The position numbers and the translations under genes were made by a program. From Archegozetes longisetosus (taxonomy: Eukaryota; Arthropoda; Arachnida; Sarcoptiformes; Trhypochthoniidae), in NCBI GenBank assembly GCA_018873245.2, contig JAEMBT020000007.1:8997129-9061128 (forward strand): 64,000 nt of DNA, written 5' to 3'. A model generated the notes under the pieces. The model searched no databases. It saw nothing but the letters and a program-made list of their open reading frames with translations, and had not been told where the DNA came from. Below are positions 1 through 11,680 of the stretch, piece after piece (positions within the stretch are counted from its first letter, which is position 1; the number at the start of each line of letters is the position of its first letter).

Positions 1-380
1 GTCGTTGATGTCTTAATAAGTTTATCGATTTGATACTTAAGTTTGCTCTCAATTGGTCTCATTTTTTCCAAAACAGTTCTCTCTTCAACCAATCGTTTGA
101 TGACTTCACTTCCTTCCAATTGATTTCCTCTGATTTTATCCCAAACCAAAAACGTTAAATCAATCAAATAATTAACAAATACTTTGTTTTTAAGTTCAAG
201 AAAACTAATTCCCGATTCGGTCGGCATTTGATTGTCTTTAAGACGAAGTAATAGATTGCGAGTCGTTTGAATACATGGAATCGCATTGTCTTTTATATTC
301 TTCAACACTTCTATTGTTTCCGTCAATGGATTCGTTTCTATCGTTTCTTCAGTCATTGTCTGTTCTTCATTTGAACTCAT
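1..380 (-). CDS. NGDN: Neuroguidin (NGDN/Lcp5 family), 5' part only
   Basis: The gene runs off the left edge, so only about 126 N-terminal residues are visible. The start is the ATG at 378-380, followed by MSSNEEQTMTEE. The helical Sas10/Utp3 domain is recognisable in GISFLELKNK, NYLIDLTFLVWDK, RTVLEKMRPIESKLKYQIDK and the final LIKT. The spacing matches human neuroguidin as I remember it. The family works in small-subunit processome assembly (Lcp5/Utp3/Sas10) and, in animals, also binds eIF4E. No intron is seen in the visible part. It diverges from EMC4, with 381 bp between the two starts. The family call is firm; the C-terminal half cannot be judged. Confidence 0.9.
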   Translation of the reverse strand, partial: MSSNEEQTMTEETIETNPLTETIEVLKNIKDNAIPCIQTTRNLLLRLKDNQMPTESGISFLELKNKVFVNYLIDLTFLVWDKIRGNQLEGSEVIKRLVEERTVLEKMRPIESKLKYQIDKLIKTST

Positions 381-761
381 TTTTGTGTCACAGTTGAGTC
401 TAATTTGACTAAATTTATTTGATGTTTTTCCTTAACTTAAAATCGATCAATAAATACACGTGTTTTCTGTCTGCTCATAAACTATGTCTCCAATTTTCAA
501 ATATTATTAATGATCAAAACTAAATGATTCCATAATTAATTTAAGTTTTAATCCAAACTTAAGAAGAAGTTTTAAAAAATTCGTTCATTGTTTAGATAAT
601 TAAAAGACTCAAATTTCTGATTAATTAAATTATAATATGATCTTTGATAAATCAATTAAAAGACGTATTTTGTGTCTGTTACTACAAATATTTATCCTTT
701 TAACAAGACGTAAAAATTGAGTGAGTTTATGACCAAATAATAATTAAAATAACTGTTAATA
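381..761. promoter_or_regulatory. Shared upstream region of NGDN and EMC4
   Basis: This 381-bp AT-rich spacer separates two divergently transcribed housekeeping genes, so it must hold both 5' UTRs and promoters. I see no clear TATA box or recognisable operator. A bidirectional promoter is inferred from layout only. Confidence 0.45.
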
Positions 762-1454
762 ATGGCATCAACGAGTCAAACGAGTCGCAGCTTAGGTGTC
801 AAAAAGCATAAGTGGGCCTTGAATTTCAGTAATAAGTATGCAATTGATTCATCAACTGACCCATTGATTCAGACACTGATTCATGTCTACAATCCAATTA
901 ACTAACGTTAACTAATATTTAAATAGGAATAAGAGTGAGAAGAACATTGAGTTAGCACAACCTCCTGGTTATTGTCCACAATCGGCTCAAATTCACGGAG
1001 AGGCCAGTCGTGAAACAGACAACAATCTAATAGTGAAGAAGTCATGGGACATAGCATTAGGTCCAATGAGGCAAATTCCTATGAATTTGTTCATAATGTA
1101 CATGGCGGGCAATTCTATTTCTATCTTTCCGATAATGATGGTCGGAATGCTGTTCTTGAGGCCTATCAAAGCACTTATCACCATCAATGCCAGTATTATT
1201 GAGATTTATTAATCTGGTTATTCACTTACTAATCCTATGTTTGTATTTTCATTTTGACAGCATTTAAGCTGATTGAAGGCGACCAGTCTATGCTTCAAAA
1301 GTTCATTTATCTACTTGGAAACTTGTTATGCGTTGCATTAGCCCTTTATAAATGTCAATCGATGGGTTTATTACCATCTCATTCATCCGATTGGCTCGAC
1401 TTCATTGAACCGCCACAAAGACTCGAATTTTCTGGTGGAGGAATTTCTTTCTAA
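762..1454 (+). CDS. EMC4: ER membrane protein complex subunit 4 (EMC4)
   Basis: Three exons, 762-835, 927-1192 and 1261-1454, join in phase to encode 177 residues (human about 183). The protein starts [10 protein letters not shown]. It carries the family core [20 protein letters not shown], then [24 protein letters not shown] and a C-terminal [19 protein letters not shown]. Two hydrophobic segments are visible (about residues 75-115 and 130-150). EMC4 is a subunit of the ER membrane insertase complex that inserts tail-anchored and multipass proteins. Introns are short (91 and 68 bp), start with GT and end with AG. A poly(A) signal AATAAA lies at 1658-1663. Identification is firm. Confidence 0.95.
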
Positions 1455-2447
1455 CTAGTTATAGTTTATAATAATCTCTCAATTATTTTGAACAAAACGT
1501 CTAACATATATTGATGTATAAATTAATTATAAGAATGTGATTACAGTGAATCTGTTTCTTCTTCATCGAAGACGACCTACTGTTAGATCTCGTGCTGACC
1601 TAATCCTAAACAAACAGCAGTTTACGCTTAAAATAATTAAATTGTAATTAAAAACGTAATAAACACGCTCTAACAAAAGTAATTATCTAACTCACTATAT
1701 GTTTTAGCATAACTAAAATCAGGTCAATACGAGATGACATAATAAGGCATAAGTTAGACACTAGAGTGTAGTAAAGCAGTATTGCAGTTAATCTACTCAA
1801 GTTTTGTTCTATCATTTGATTGCTTTGGTTGGTTTTCTTTGATATTGTTGCAGATCATATTGTTTAATACCGGTTATACTTGAGTGAGAGGACGGTTAGA
1901 GCTTAATTACCGTCAGCTATAGTAAACTAATGTGAGTGGCATTTACAATAATATATTGAGTAAAACCAACTTAAGTTCATTTGATTGAAATCCCTTCTTA
2001 TATTTTGTTTTGCATCTTTTTTTCAATACAATAATCCAGTTCATACAGTGCAGTGAAAACTTGTGTAAAAAATTTGTAAAAACTTTCCAGTTTGATTAAA
2101 AGGACAAATTGTGAATTTGGTTCAAAAAGCTGCTATCTCTTAGCATTAATAGTGCTGTAGTTAACATCTTTTATGATGTTGAAAACAACTAAAATGTGTC
2201 TCAAATTTTGTCAATTCATTGAATTTAGTTTTGAAAGCTTATTCAAAACTTGATTACAAATAGATTCTCTTCAGTAATTGTTGAAATCAAACTATTCTTT
2301 AAAGAATTAGTTAAAATTAGGAGCATTAAAGCAATTGATAACTACCAAAGTTAGTTTGAGTTTGACGTCGTTTATGAACAAATCTTCAAATCAAAACATT
2401 AAACAAGATTTTTATTTATAATTAATTAATATTAAGTGAATAACAGA
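1455..2447. other. Intergenic, EMC4 3' region and MTG2 upstream region
   Basis: About 1 kb of AT-rich DNA without a supported gene. It holds the likely EMC4 poly(A) signal (AATAAA, 1658-1663) and presumably the MTG2 promoter. I see no repeat or RNA gene. Confidence 0.5.
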
Positions 2448-3800
2448 ATGAGTTTTAAATGTTTAGAATTATCTTTAAGGCTTAATTACAATTATCTGAC
2501 AACTCGTAGAACTATTTGGAATTTTCTAAACCAAAAAAGATTTCTGAAGTCATCGGACTTTTCAGACAACGAAGAAAACAATTATAAAAGAAAATTGAAA
2601 CTATTGTCGAAGTCTGGCTTTGAGTCAGAATCGGAACAAATCAACGCATCACTTCTTCAATTATCACAATCTGATAGTCAATGGTCTCATTGGGACGATA
2701 GCTCTTCCGATATAAGAGGAAGCAAAACAAATGCGATTCCGTTAAGAAGTCATAAAAATAAGTCATTGTATGACCGAAAAAAATATTTTGTTGACTATAA
2801 ACGGATTAATTGCGTGGGTGGTCGCGGTGGAGATGGGATGATCTGTTTCTTGAGATTATGGTGCAATCCTAAGGCAGGTCCGAGTGGTGGTGATGGCGGC
2901 AATGGTGGACATGTGATTTTCGAAGCCGATAAAACCGTCAAATCGTTAGCCAACACTAATCCCGTATTTCGAGCTAATGATGGAGAAAAAGGCCAGCACA
3001 AAGACATGAATGGAGCCAATGCGGAACACTTGTACATAAAAGTACCCGTTGGGACACTCGTCAAAGAAGATAAGACCGATAGAATCATAGCTGATCTCGA
3101 TGTCGAAGGTTCGAAGTTTGTGGCAGCGCGCGGAGGGGCCGGAGGCAAAGGAAATCATTACTTCTTGAGTAATATGAACCGACATCCAAGAATTGCTGAA
3201 GTCGGGGCGAATGGAGAGAACAAGACGTGGATTCTTGAGTTGAAAAGCATTGCTCATTCGGGTTTAGTTGGGTTTCCTAACGCTGGCAAATCTACACTCT
3301 TGAGAGCTATCTCGAGAGCAAAGCCAAAAGTAGCCAATTATCCATTCACGACCTTGAACCCAACGGTCGGTATTGTTCAATATGACGATTACGAACAGTT
3401 AGCAGTAGCTGATCTACCTGGTCTCATACCTGGTGCTCATCTTAACAAAGGTTTGGGCCTTTCGTTTCTCAGGCATATTGAGCGTTGCGTCTGTCTCTTT
3501 TATGTCATCGATCTTTCAGTCGATGAGCCGTGGCTACAGTTGGCTTGTTTGATGGAAGAACTCGAACATTACAAGAAAGGATTGTCTAAAAGGCCTCATG
3601 CTATTGTTGCCAACAAGGTTGATTGTCCTGCTGCTCAGAACAATCTTCAACTTTTGAAACAAAATTTAGGAGAGACTGATTTTCGTATAATTCCAGTCTC
3701 TGCTAAATACGGCACCAATATTAGAGAATTGCTCGATTATTTTAGAGAATTATATGACTTATATAATTATGATGACGGAGGAAAACGACTTGTTTGGTAG
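2448..3800 (+). CDS. MTG2: Mitochondrial Obg-family GTPase MTG2/GTPBP5
   Basis: Intronless, 450 residues from the ATG at 2448; an open frame begins 12 bp upstream at a GTG, which I rejected as a start. The first ~40 residues are basic and hydrophobic without acidic residues, as in a mitochondrial presequence. A Ser/Asp-rich linker follows. The glycine-rich Obg fold spans about 112-270 (GGRGGDG, GGDGGNGG, ARGGAGGKG). The G domain has G1 GFPNAGKST (about 275), switch TTLNPT, G3 DLPGLI, G4 NKVD (about 388) and G5 SAK. Family members act late in mitochondrial large-subunit ribosome assembly. AATAAA at 3841-3846 is a likely poly(A) signal. It converges with DGAT1. Confidence 0.94.
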   Translation: MSFKCLELSLRLNYNYLTTRRTIWNFLNQKRFLKSSDFSDNEENNYKRKLKLLSKSGFESESEQINASLLQLSQSDSQWSHWDDSSSDIRGSKTNAIPLRSHKNKSLYDRKKYFVDYKRINCVGGRGGDGMICFLRLWCNPKAGPSGGDGGNGGHVIFEADKTVKSLANTNPVFRANDGEKGQHKDMNGANAEHLYIKVPVGTLVKEDKTDRIIADLDVEGSKFVAARGGAGGKGNHYFLSNMNRHPRIAEVGANGENKTWILELKSIAHSGLVGFPNAGKSTLLRAISRAKPKVANYPFTTLNPTVGIVQYDDYEQLAVADLPGLIPGAHLNKGLGLSFLRHIERCVCLFYVIDLSVDEPWLQLACLMEELEHYKKGLSKRPHAIVANKVDCPAAQNNLQLLKQNLGETDFRIIPVSAKYGTNIRELLDYFRELYDLYNYDDGGKRLVW

Positions 3801-4142
3801 TCAATGCTTGTATTCAATTTGTATCTCAAGTTCTATATATAATAAAGTTTAGGTTTTGTTAAATTAAGTTTATTTGATACTAATTATTGAAATTAGAGTA
3901 GCAAACAATTTGATTCAATTGAACAATAGTTCAACTTTGAATACAATTAAAAACAACATTTAATAATTATTTAACTTAATCGCTAAAAGAATAATGTTTT
4001 AAACTCTACAAAAACTGAAATCTCTCTCACGAAGTTTTTTAAACTGTTATAAAATAGTTAGCGACTAGATCTCAATCATCTCAAATATTTGGCTCATAAG
4101 CAGATAATTATAAAATTTTGTAAAAAGTAAAACATTGTAAAG
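3801..4142. other. Convergent 3' ends of MTG2 and DGAT1
   Basis: A 342-bp spacer between two genes that converge. AATAAA at 3841-3846 (+) fits the MTG2 3' end. TTTATT at 3869-3874, which is AATAAA on the minus strand, could serve DGAT1, in which case the two transcripts overlap by a few tens of bases. Confidence 0.4.
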
Positions 4143-5971
4143 TTATGGCAATTTGTTGACATGATTTATAACATAATAGTCGTGATAATACATTAATATG
4201 CAAAGAGGTTGTCCAATAATGAGAGAGATCCAGACCGCTATATTAGCAGTTTGGTTATTCAGATATTTGGAGACAAACATTGATAAAGGTATCTGAGATA
4301 GCATACCAAAAAACGCCCAAAGTCTAAACATTCTCAATGGCACTGATACTAGATATTCATGAAAGAATGCTGACAGCAAAAAAACTGTAACAGACGCTTG
4401 AAATTTATTCACTCCTCGAGATATCAATGGTTTGTACAAGTGTCGAACACACCATTTATGAACAGGTATGTTCCAGTTTTGCCAAAAATAGTTGACAGAT
4501 TCGGCGTTCCTTTGGGGAAGTGAGTAAGATTAGCAAAAAAAAACGAAGATAAAGTAATGTTGGATAAATTCATACCACCAGTCCCTATAAAATTCCCTAT
4601 CGGAAAATCGCAAAATTTCTGCAATTGCATTCAAACATGAGTGAAAAAACCAATAGAAAAATATAAGCCAAATCAGATGGTTTGGAACCTTTTTAATGAG
4701 TTTGAAGAATAAAACTTAAGAGTCCACGCAACTACATGCTTATGACTTACAGCAAGTTTAAGAAGTCGTTCCAACATTCGAAAATAATTCATTTCTTGCA
4801 ATGGTTTCAAAGAATTGTTTATTGTTGGAACCATCCACTGTTGGATTAAACCGAGATCCAATTGCAAAAGAAATAACTATCAAAGGAGAGAATGATTCAA
4901 GTTTGATCTGTAGGACAAACTATCAAACTTACTATTTCTAGTATTCTTTTAGTAAGGAATCTTTTTCTTATGCGTTCAGAACGTGGAAAATTAAGTTCAT
5001 AACAAAGCGTTGGAGCAAATATGAAGTAATACATGTCAACTAAATTCAAATTATCTGGATATTGAACCAATGTATGAGACATATCACAGTTAATTGATCC
5101 GTTTTGCATTGAATTATCAACATCTTTTGAACTGAAAGAACGTCGACGAATGTGGGAAGCATTTGATAGCCTTTTGGCACATAATCTTCTTTTTCTACAC
5201 CAATAGTTGACCATATGGTAGGAGACCAGTTTGAGGCTTACTATTGAATAAAGGCCACACGCAATTGAGGCGCCCACAGGATTACATAAAACCGAATTTA
5301 TGACAATTGGCGGAAAAGCAAGTATTGAACTTATATTTATTATTATTAAAGCCCGTCCATACGACTCTCGAAGAATGTTTGTCGCAAACCCAAAGCGCTC
5401 GATAATAAATGAGATTAGGATAAAAATATTGGCGCTCAGTATCAATTGACATGACGGCCAATTGTTCGGTTTGCCGATAAATACTTTGATCCATTGAACG
5501 GGATCTACTAATATACCATATTTTATGAAGTTTTCCAACGCCATCCTTGCGTTCGACAACACCTTTAATTGAAATGATTTGTTATTTGTTTTTACACTGT
5601 GAAAAAGTTCTTATATTACAAATAACTATAAGACCATTGAGTCTTTGTTTATGCGTTAGAAGTAGACTATGAATTACCAGTAAAATGATGCATAAGTTTA
5701 GTAATCCTCTATAGTTCGTATAACCACTAGAAGAGCTTAACAAAGAATCTTTAGGCTCGTGAACACTATAAAGTATCAAACAATAAATCGTATTGATTAT
5801 ACATTTAACAAAGATTAATAGGTTATAGATTTATCTTAATATAAGTTATCCATACGGTTGGTCGGCCTGCTCTTTTCGGGCTTTTTTCTCATAGTCTTTG
5901 ATTTCTGAAACACGAGTAACACTATTGGTTCTTCTTAGTCGAGTGTAAGTCGAATTACTTCTTCCGTTCAT
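4143..5971 (-). CDS. DGAT1: Diacylglycerol O-acyltransferase 1 (DGAT1)
   Basis: Six exons on the minus strand: 5971-5856, 5765-5678, 5562-4933, 4876-4751, 4688-4576 and 4509-4143. All joins keep phase, giving 479 residues (human 488). Landmarks: N-terminal basic [63 protein letters not shown]; the MBOAT signature FYRDWWN split across exons 5 and 6; and [16 protein letters not shown] with the catalytic His. Many hydrophobic helices are present. The enzyme makes triacylglycerol from diacylglycerol and acyl-CoA in the ER. It ends [13 protein letters not shown]. Exon 1 encodes only the cytosolic N-terminus. Exon 3 begins with GTG after an AG, not with a start codon. Confidence 0.95.
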
Positions 5972-8160
5972 TTTGATTTTAGACACTTTTTGCAGGTTTA
6001 TATATCAATCAAACGCTTTTATACTGAGATCATTTCAAATACTTGATAAGAATCAGTTAAACGTATTAAATACTCTCAACTCAATATTCAAAGTTTGAAC
6101 TTTGAATCTGTAAAAAATCTTTAAGATATTGAGTCAAAATTAAAACTGTTTATGGATTTTATGACTAGTCAGAATGGGTGAAAAACATATCTGAATCATA
6201 ACAAAGGCTTTAGCACAACAACAGTTCAATAAAACAATAAACTGAAAACTTGTGATTCAGAGATTAGTATGAAATGACTTGAAATTTGAATTTGCTTCAT
6301 TTAACATTGATCTGATTAGCTGAACTGGTCAAAATCAGTTATCGACTTGACTATTAAAAATCAATTAAGTTGTCGAAACGTAAGTATTTTCATGTGGTCT
6401 TTTTATATCCTTACATTTGTAAACTTTCGATAGGATTTTGTCTGAATCTGTTATAAACTTGATAATCAATATCACTCTCTCAAAGCATTACAGCCAATAA
6501 TGTAATTGAAGCGCACTTTAAGAATATGTCAGAACTAATCATTCAGATCCTACTCTAAAGTGTTCAGACGTTTTTCCATTAACCTATAATTATTTATTCT
6601 GTCAATGACTTAGTTACGAAAAAAACATCTATTCATTCTGAGAGGATACCTTTAGATAGCATAGTAATAAAAACCGTTAAGCAGGTATTGAGATAAAACT
6701 TTTGATTAGCTGTCTGCAACTTGTTTACCAACTCTCTACAGCTCATACGAAAAAACTAGCTTGCCTTGAATTCATAAGATTAATTGATTTATTTGCCAAT
6801 TTTAAATCAATATTTTCTCGATAATGGATATTTTATAAGTACTTCTAATATTTTAAAATTTTTAAATTATTCAACTCTCCCATTCTAGTGTGAGAGTTTC
6901 AGTTTATTTTCATACATACTTTTCGATATATTCCAATATCAAATTACTTTTGTTTCAAGAGTATTCTAGTAGTTAAGTTCTAAATAAACTATGAATTAAA
7001 TATTCGATACTATTTTATGTATGAACAAAAAAGTCAATCATGAAAATTGGAGCGATTCCAAGCTAGGCATAAAAGATTAGAAGTCTGGGTTTGATTAGAT
7101 CTTGTACAATTGATAATTTATTTTGTTTGGCTGTAATTGTAGCGTGTTTTCAAGCTCTTCAACAAAACATCCTTCAAATCTGACAAATGATAGATTTTTT
7201 GCACCACAAACTATGAAATACGATGCGTTTTTTACGATCTAGCTCAAAATATAGTATATTATAATGATCTTGGTTAGGAACTTTGGTTTACCTCCCAATA
7301 TGAGCTCATATTGTTTTCAATTTCACTGTTATGGATGGCTACGCCACTCTTACATTTGTCTAAGTTTAGGTAAATGTAAGCTCGATCACAACAAAATTCG
7401 CTTACATTCCGAAGAAAGGTCAGAACTTTAATTTGCATTTAAATAATCAGATGACTGTGTTGATCAGATTATTTAAATTTATTGTGACCGCGTTTTATTT
7501 TCTAAATTTCTAAACTTATGTTACACATCTCTATGTTACCTTTTTATGAAAGCGCAAGAATTTTATGACTTATTAAATACGTTTATGAATCTCACTGGTT
7601 AAGTATTAATAAATAAGTAGACTTTCTAACTGAGAGTCTTCAAACATCGATCTAAATTACGAGAATCACAAACTTCAAATTGAATAAGAGATTTAAATAG
7701 CTTTACAAAGGATTGTTTATTCTGAGATTTGATAAGAACACAATTATGGTTGAAAAATGAAAATCTTGAATTAGAATTGAGTTATATTGGGCAGTATGCA
7801 ACAGTCTTGATTATGAAACTCGGAGTTATCGCGAAACGTCCACGCTTCCTAACCAGTGGTCAATGTCGACGTAACAGAAGATGATTCAACGTTTACTTTT
7901 AACCTAACTTTCGGTTAAACTTAACGTTAAGTATTGCAAAGTTATAGTTTCTGTAACGGAGTTTTTAGCGAGAGGTTAGAGGTAATCAGAACTATTGCAT
8001 ACCACCCATTGTATTATATTTGTTATATTATATTAAATAATTTGAAGTAACCTAAAATATTGATTTGATGAAAATCACTTCAATAATACAATAAAGTATA
8101 ATGTTTTAAACTAACTATAACTGAGAAATATAAACAATAGGAATTGGTTTATAATTAGTT
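5972..8160. other. Intergenic between DGAT1 and SNAP29, with one decayed fragment
   Basis: About 2.2 kb upstream of DGAT1 and downstream of SNAP29, both on the minus strand. Apart from the POP4-like fragment at 7135-7320, and a small hairpin-forming stretch at 7349-7380, I see no coding or repeat structure. Confidence 0.5.
7135..7320 (-). pseudogene. Decayed fragment of POP4 (RNase P/MRP p29)
   Basis: On the minus strand the frame through 7140-7245 reads ...NASYFIVCGAKNLSFV...FVEELENT. This aligns with HASYFIVCASKNPSVV...FVVQETKNT in the intact POP4 at 32804-33532. In DNA, 7203-7227 matches about 22 of 24 bases of that gene. An in-frame TAG at 7239-7241 and a missing start, C-terminus and flanks show it is non-functional. 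Weaker similarity (TGG-containing stretch near 7290-7315) may extend it toward the WHKY region of POP4. I see no trace of the POP4 3' exon. It is either a broken duplicate or a fragment of a processed copy; the piece is too short to tell which. Confidence 0.6.
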
Positions 8161-9018
8161 TCATTTCTTAAGAATTCGTTTCATTTGTCTATTTTGGTGT
8201 TGAAGAGTGTCTTCAGCTCTTTCGGCTTTACTAGTAATTCGATCGAGCAATGAGTTCTGATCATCAATTTCGCTTCCTAAGCCTAGCGCCAAATTTTTCA
8301 GCCTTCCAACGCCCAAATCAATTTCAGTTAAATTTTGGTCCAGTTGTCGATTGATTTGACGCGATCTCGAGAGATGATCCGGCTCTTGGTTCTGTTGACT
8401 AGTGTTTTCGGGCTCTTCGTCGTCTAATCGAAAGCCGTTTGTGTTAATGCCTCTCTGAGTGAGAGCAGGATGATTCCGAGAACTATTAAGTTCACTCTCG
8501 CCTTTCATCTTATCGATTGTGTTCGTTAGTGAACTTTCGCTATGGATTGCTGGTCGAGAACTTATACTATTTGTTTGGTTGCCATTAATTGCTTGGTTTG
8601 CATCAGAATTGCGAGAGAAATAGTTCTTAAACCCTCCAAAAACACTTTTCATCGAAGTTAAATGTTTTTGACTGATTCTCATAATAGCGTTCATTGAGTC
8701 CAACTTTTCTTCAACATTGTTCAATTGCTCTCTTTGTCGAACTAGTTCTTCAGCTGTATCGATGCCAACTTTTTCTGTTTCGTAGACTAGACCCAATGAA
8801 ATTTTGGAGCTCTGGAGAGTTCTTTCTTCTATTTCTTGTCTTTCTTTCAGTAGTTGTCTTCTCTTTTCCTCCCAATCATTGTTGGCGTCATTATTTGCGA
8901 GTAAATAACCTGAAGATCCTTGTCGTGGATGGCGTAGAAATGTCAAATCATCGACATCTTCCAAATTGTCGTTCAAATGGTTATTCATATTAAGTGATCG
9001 ATTATTGACAAAAGACAT
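8161..9018 (-). CDS. SNAP29: SNAP29-type SNARE (Qb+Qc)
   Basis: Intronless, 285 residues. The open frame extends five codons further to a TTG at 9033, but the first ATG is at 9018. The first SNARE motif (about residues 40-105) includes LGLVYETEKVGIDTAEELVRQREQL, followed by ISQKHLTSMKSVFGGFKNYF, which is diagnostic for SNAP29. The second SNARE motif (about 222-283) includes LDQNLTEIDLGVGRLKNLA and ends NRQMKRILKK. There is no cysteine cluster in the linker, as expected for SNAP29, which lacks palmitoylation. An N-terminal acidic region replaces the usual NPF segment. The protein pairs with syntaxins in vesicle and autophagosome-lysosome fusion. A perfect CRE lies 225 bp upstream of the ATG. 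Confidence 0.92.
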   Translation of the reverse strand: MSFVNNRSLNMNNHLNDNLEDVDDLTFLRHPRQGSSGYLLANNDANNDWEEKRRQLLKERQEIEERTLQSSKISLGLVYETEKVGIDTAEELVRQREQLNNVEEKLDSMNAIMRISQKHLTSMKSVFGGFKNYFSRNSDANQAINGNQTNSISSRPAIHSESSLTNTIDKMKGESELNSSRNHPALTQRGINTNGFRLDDEEPENTSQQNQEPDHLSRSRQINRQLDQNLTEIDLGVGRLKNLALGLGSEIDDQNSLLDRITSKAERAEDTLQHQNRQMKRILKK

Positions 9019-9242
9019 TATTTTGCGTTTCAATATTTATTCAATGTTTTCTTATTTATATTTGATTGTTTTCCAAATCAATTCAATTTCAACTAACAAT
9101 CAAACACTTTAAGATAATATTTCACTTAAATCTATAGAACACTAATAAATGGATTACTAATTTAAATATTAAATAATTTATATATTTACAAAACTATTGC
9201 AGTTGAAAGGAATATGATTCTGTTAAGTCATACGATAGCAGA

Positions 9243-9250
9243 TGACGTCA
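9243..9250. promoter_or_regulatory. Perfect CRE/ATF palindrome upstream of SNAP29
   Basis: The 8-base palindrome TGACGTCA sits about 225 bp upstream of the SNAP29 ATG, just outside the left border of the Mextli duplication. This is the consensus site for CREB/ATF bZIP factors. Function is inferred from sequence and position only. Confidence 0.4.
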
Positions 9251-9716
9251 ACACAATAGTCTCAATTCCTGTTAACTCATGTATAAATGGGGGTCAATTA
9301 CTAATTACTCCTGTTTTGTTAAACTATGACTCAACCATCTGTTCCTGTCGTTGGGCAACCAATGTTGTGCTTCTCTTCTGTTTAGACATTGTTTAGAGTT
9401 ATTGCGTCAATTGAGAGTTCACTTCATATTCCGTTAGTATTTATTTATTATTTAATTGATTTTAAAGTTTTGTTTGTAAAGAAACATTCGTATGAAGTGT
9501 TCCATTAAACCAAATTGAAAAGTATTTCAGTACAAATTGATTTGAATGTAATGCAAAAGCGCTCCAATTAATTGGTTTCGCATAAAAACAGTTTTGAGTA
9601 ATAAATAGAATCATTTGTGATAAATAACAAATAACAATGTTTTTACTTAATACAGTGCATTTCAAAATGATAAATCCAGTTAACAAAAAACTAAATAGCT
9701 AATGAATATTCGATGA

Positions 9717-10707
9717 CTAATAATCAATAGCTCCTCCATTCTTTGTTATGATCTTGAATATTCTATCTGGCATAGAATTGATGACATTTTGAAGGGTTGT
9801 CGCACTAATTTCTCCCTAGCAATCATTGACCTTTGTTTAAATTCAGATGTTCAGTTGTATTGTTTTCCATTCGCATATACAGCTCTTACAAGTAGTCCCC
9901 AAAGATTTTCAATTGGATTTGAGTCGGGAGAAACTGATGGCCAGTTGAGAACATGTACATTTTTTCTTTTGAACCAATCGTTAGTAGCATTGGATGTATG
10001 AGTCCTAGCATTGTCTTGTTGTAGGGTCCAATTTTCATCCGAAATATTAGTTGCGACTGGCATTAAATAAGTTTCCAATATCTTAATATGATCAAAAGAA
10101 TTCATTTTATGGCTAGTAAGCTCTATATTTGTTGTACCGTTGAACCCAAAGCCAGCCCATACCATTACAGACCCAACACCAAAACCACGCTTTGATAGAA
10201 ATTTTTCCTCTTTACGTAAGCCATGCCAATAATAATAAAAGCCATCAGGACCGTCAAGATTAAACTTTTTCTCATCACTAAATATAACTTTATTCCAATC
10301 ATTAGTCCAGGACATGTGTCTGCGTGCAAATTCAAGTCTAGCTAGCTTGTGATGATCTTTGAGTACAGGTCTGCACTTTATTTTCGTGTGTTTGATGAAT
10401 TGGTTCTCATCGAGGGCTCTCCAAATCGTCGTTTTAAAAGGTTCTAGTCTCAAATCGAACTTAATTTGCCCTAAAGTTACACTTTTATTGCTCGAATACT
10501 TAATTATGTGAAGCTTATCACGGAGTGTTAGAGAAGGATTGCGTCCCGTCTTCCAATTTTTGCCATAATTTTCCTTAACTTTCAAGTAATTCAACACTAT
10601 AGTATGTGATCTACCAACTTTAACGCCAATTTTACGAGAAGGCAGGTTCATAAGAGACAATCCATCAATTTTTCCTTTTTCAAACTCGGTAACTTATTTT
10701 TAGGCAT
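9717..10707 (-). pseudogene. Tc1-type transposase pseudogene (DD34E)
   Basis: The minus-strand frame 10660-9851 shows a helix-turn-helix N-terminal part (LPSRKIGVKVGRS) and the catalytic core: first Asp in VIFSDEKKF, second Asp in LQQDNARTH, and Glu in SPDSNPIENLW. There are 34 residues between the second Asp and the Glu. The likely original ATG is at 10707, but a frameshift near 10690 separates it from the rest. Another shift occurs after GKQYN (about 9850), and the C-terminal part down to 9717 (INSMPDRIF, NGGAIDY) contains an in-frame TAG where Trp is expected. So the gene is inactive, with at least three lesions. Confidence 0.88.
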
Positions 10708-10953
10708 TTTTGGAATAAGACAATAACAGAGTAGAAATCTAACAAAGATTTTACTGAAACAATTTTACTATGCATTATAACAATACTTTTTCACTACTAA
10801 TTCAAGCGCGTTCTGTTTTCTGAAGGAATTTTTACTAGATTTATCACTTTGAAACTCAGTTTTTAGCTTCAATGTCTAATATCTCACGAGTGAGTTGTCA
10901 TAAAACTTCAAGAATGTTTTAGTAACCGTTTTTGTATATAATAGTAAAATTTG

Positions 10954-11631
10954 AGGTTAGGTTTTACTTATCGTGCTCCGCCCACATGGAGGGTCCTAGG
11001 ACGGAACCACCTATATATATATACTCGTCTTAACAACTTGAATTCATCGAAACCCCACTCGGGTCCCTAGGACCTTGATACGAAATTTTATACTTAGGTC
11101 CCTAAGGGCCGGACCTAGGCATACCATATTTGGTATGCAAACTCTACTCGACATCCTGAGTCTGTCGATACTCCACTCGAGTCCCTAGGACCTAGCTACG
11201 AAAAGTTGGGCCTAGGTATCTAAAGACGGGACTTAGGCATACCATATTTGGTATGCTAACTCTACTCAACAACCTTAGTCTATCGATACCCCACTTGGGA
11301 TCCTAAGGTGTAGCTACGAAAAGTTGAATCTAAGTCCCTAAGGGCTGAACCTGGGCTCACCATATTTGATACGCGAACTTTATTTAATAGCTTCAGTCCA
11401 TTAGGAGTCAACTTGGGACCCTAACCTAATCTAACCTAGGGTCTGTCTATAAGCGTTTCGTAGCTATGCCTTAGTCCCAAGTGGGATATCGATAGACTAT
11501 GGTTGTTGAGTAGAGTTTGCATATCAAATACGGTGTGCCTAGATCCTGCATTTAGGGACCTAGGCTCAACTTTTCGTAGCAAGGTCCTAGGGACCTAGTG
11601 GGGTATCGATGAACTCGGGTTGTCAAGATGA

Positions 11632-11680
<49 letters not shown>

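Noticed and set aside
2436-2447. Non-ATG extension of MTG2 (GTG at 2436)
   Set aside because: The first in-frame ATG at 2448 gives a good mitochondrial presequence. The same logic moved SNAP29 from 9033 to 9018, C10 from 25938 to 25935 and C/EBP from 52091 to 52106.
2795-3257. Open frames antisense to MTG2
   Set aside because: They are shadows of the glycine-rich Obg coding sequence and have no family pattern of their own.
7349-7380. Hairpin CTTACATTT...AAATGTAAG as a small RNA
   Set aside because: The stem is about 14 bp with a 2-3 base loop, too short for a microRNA precursor, and there is no flanking support.
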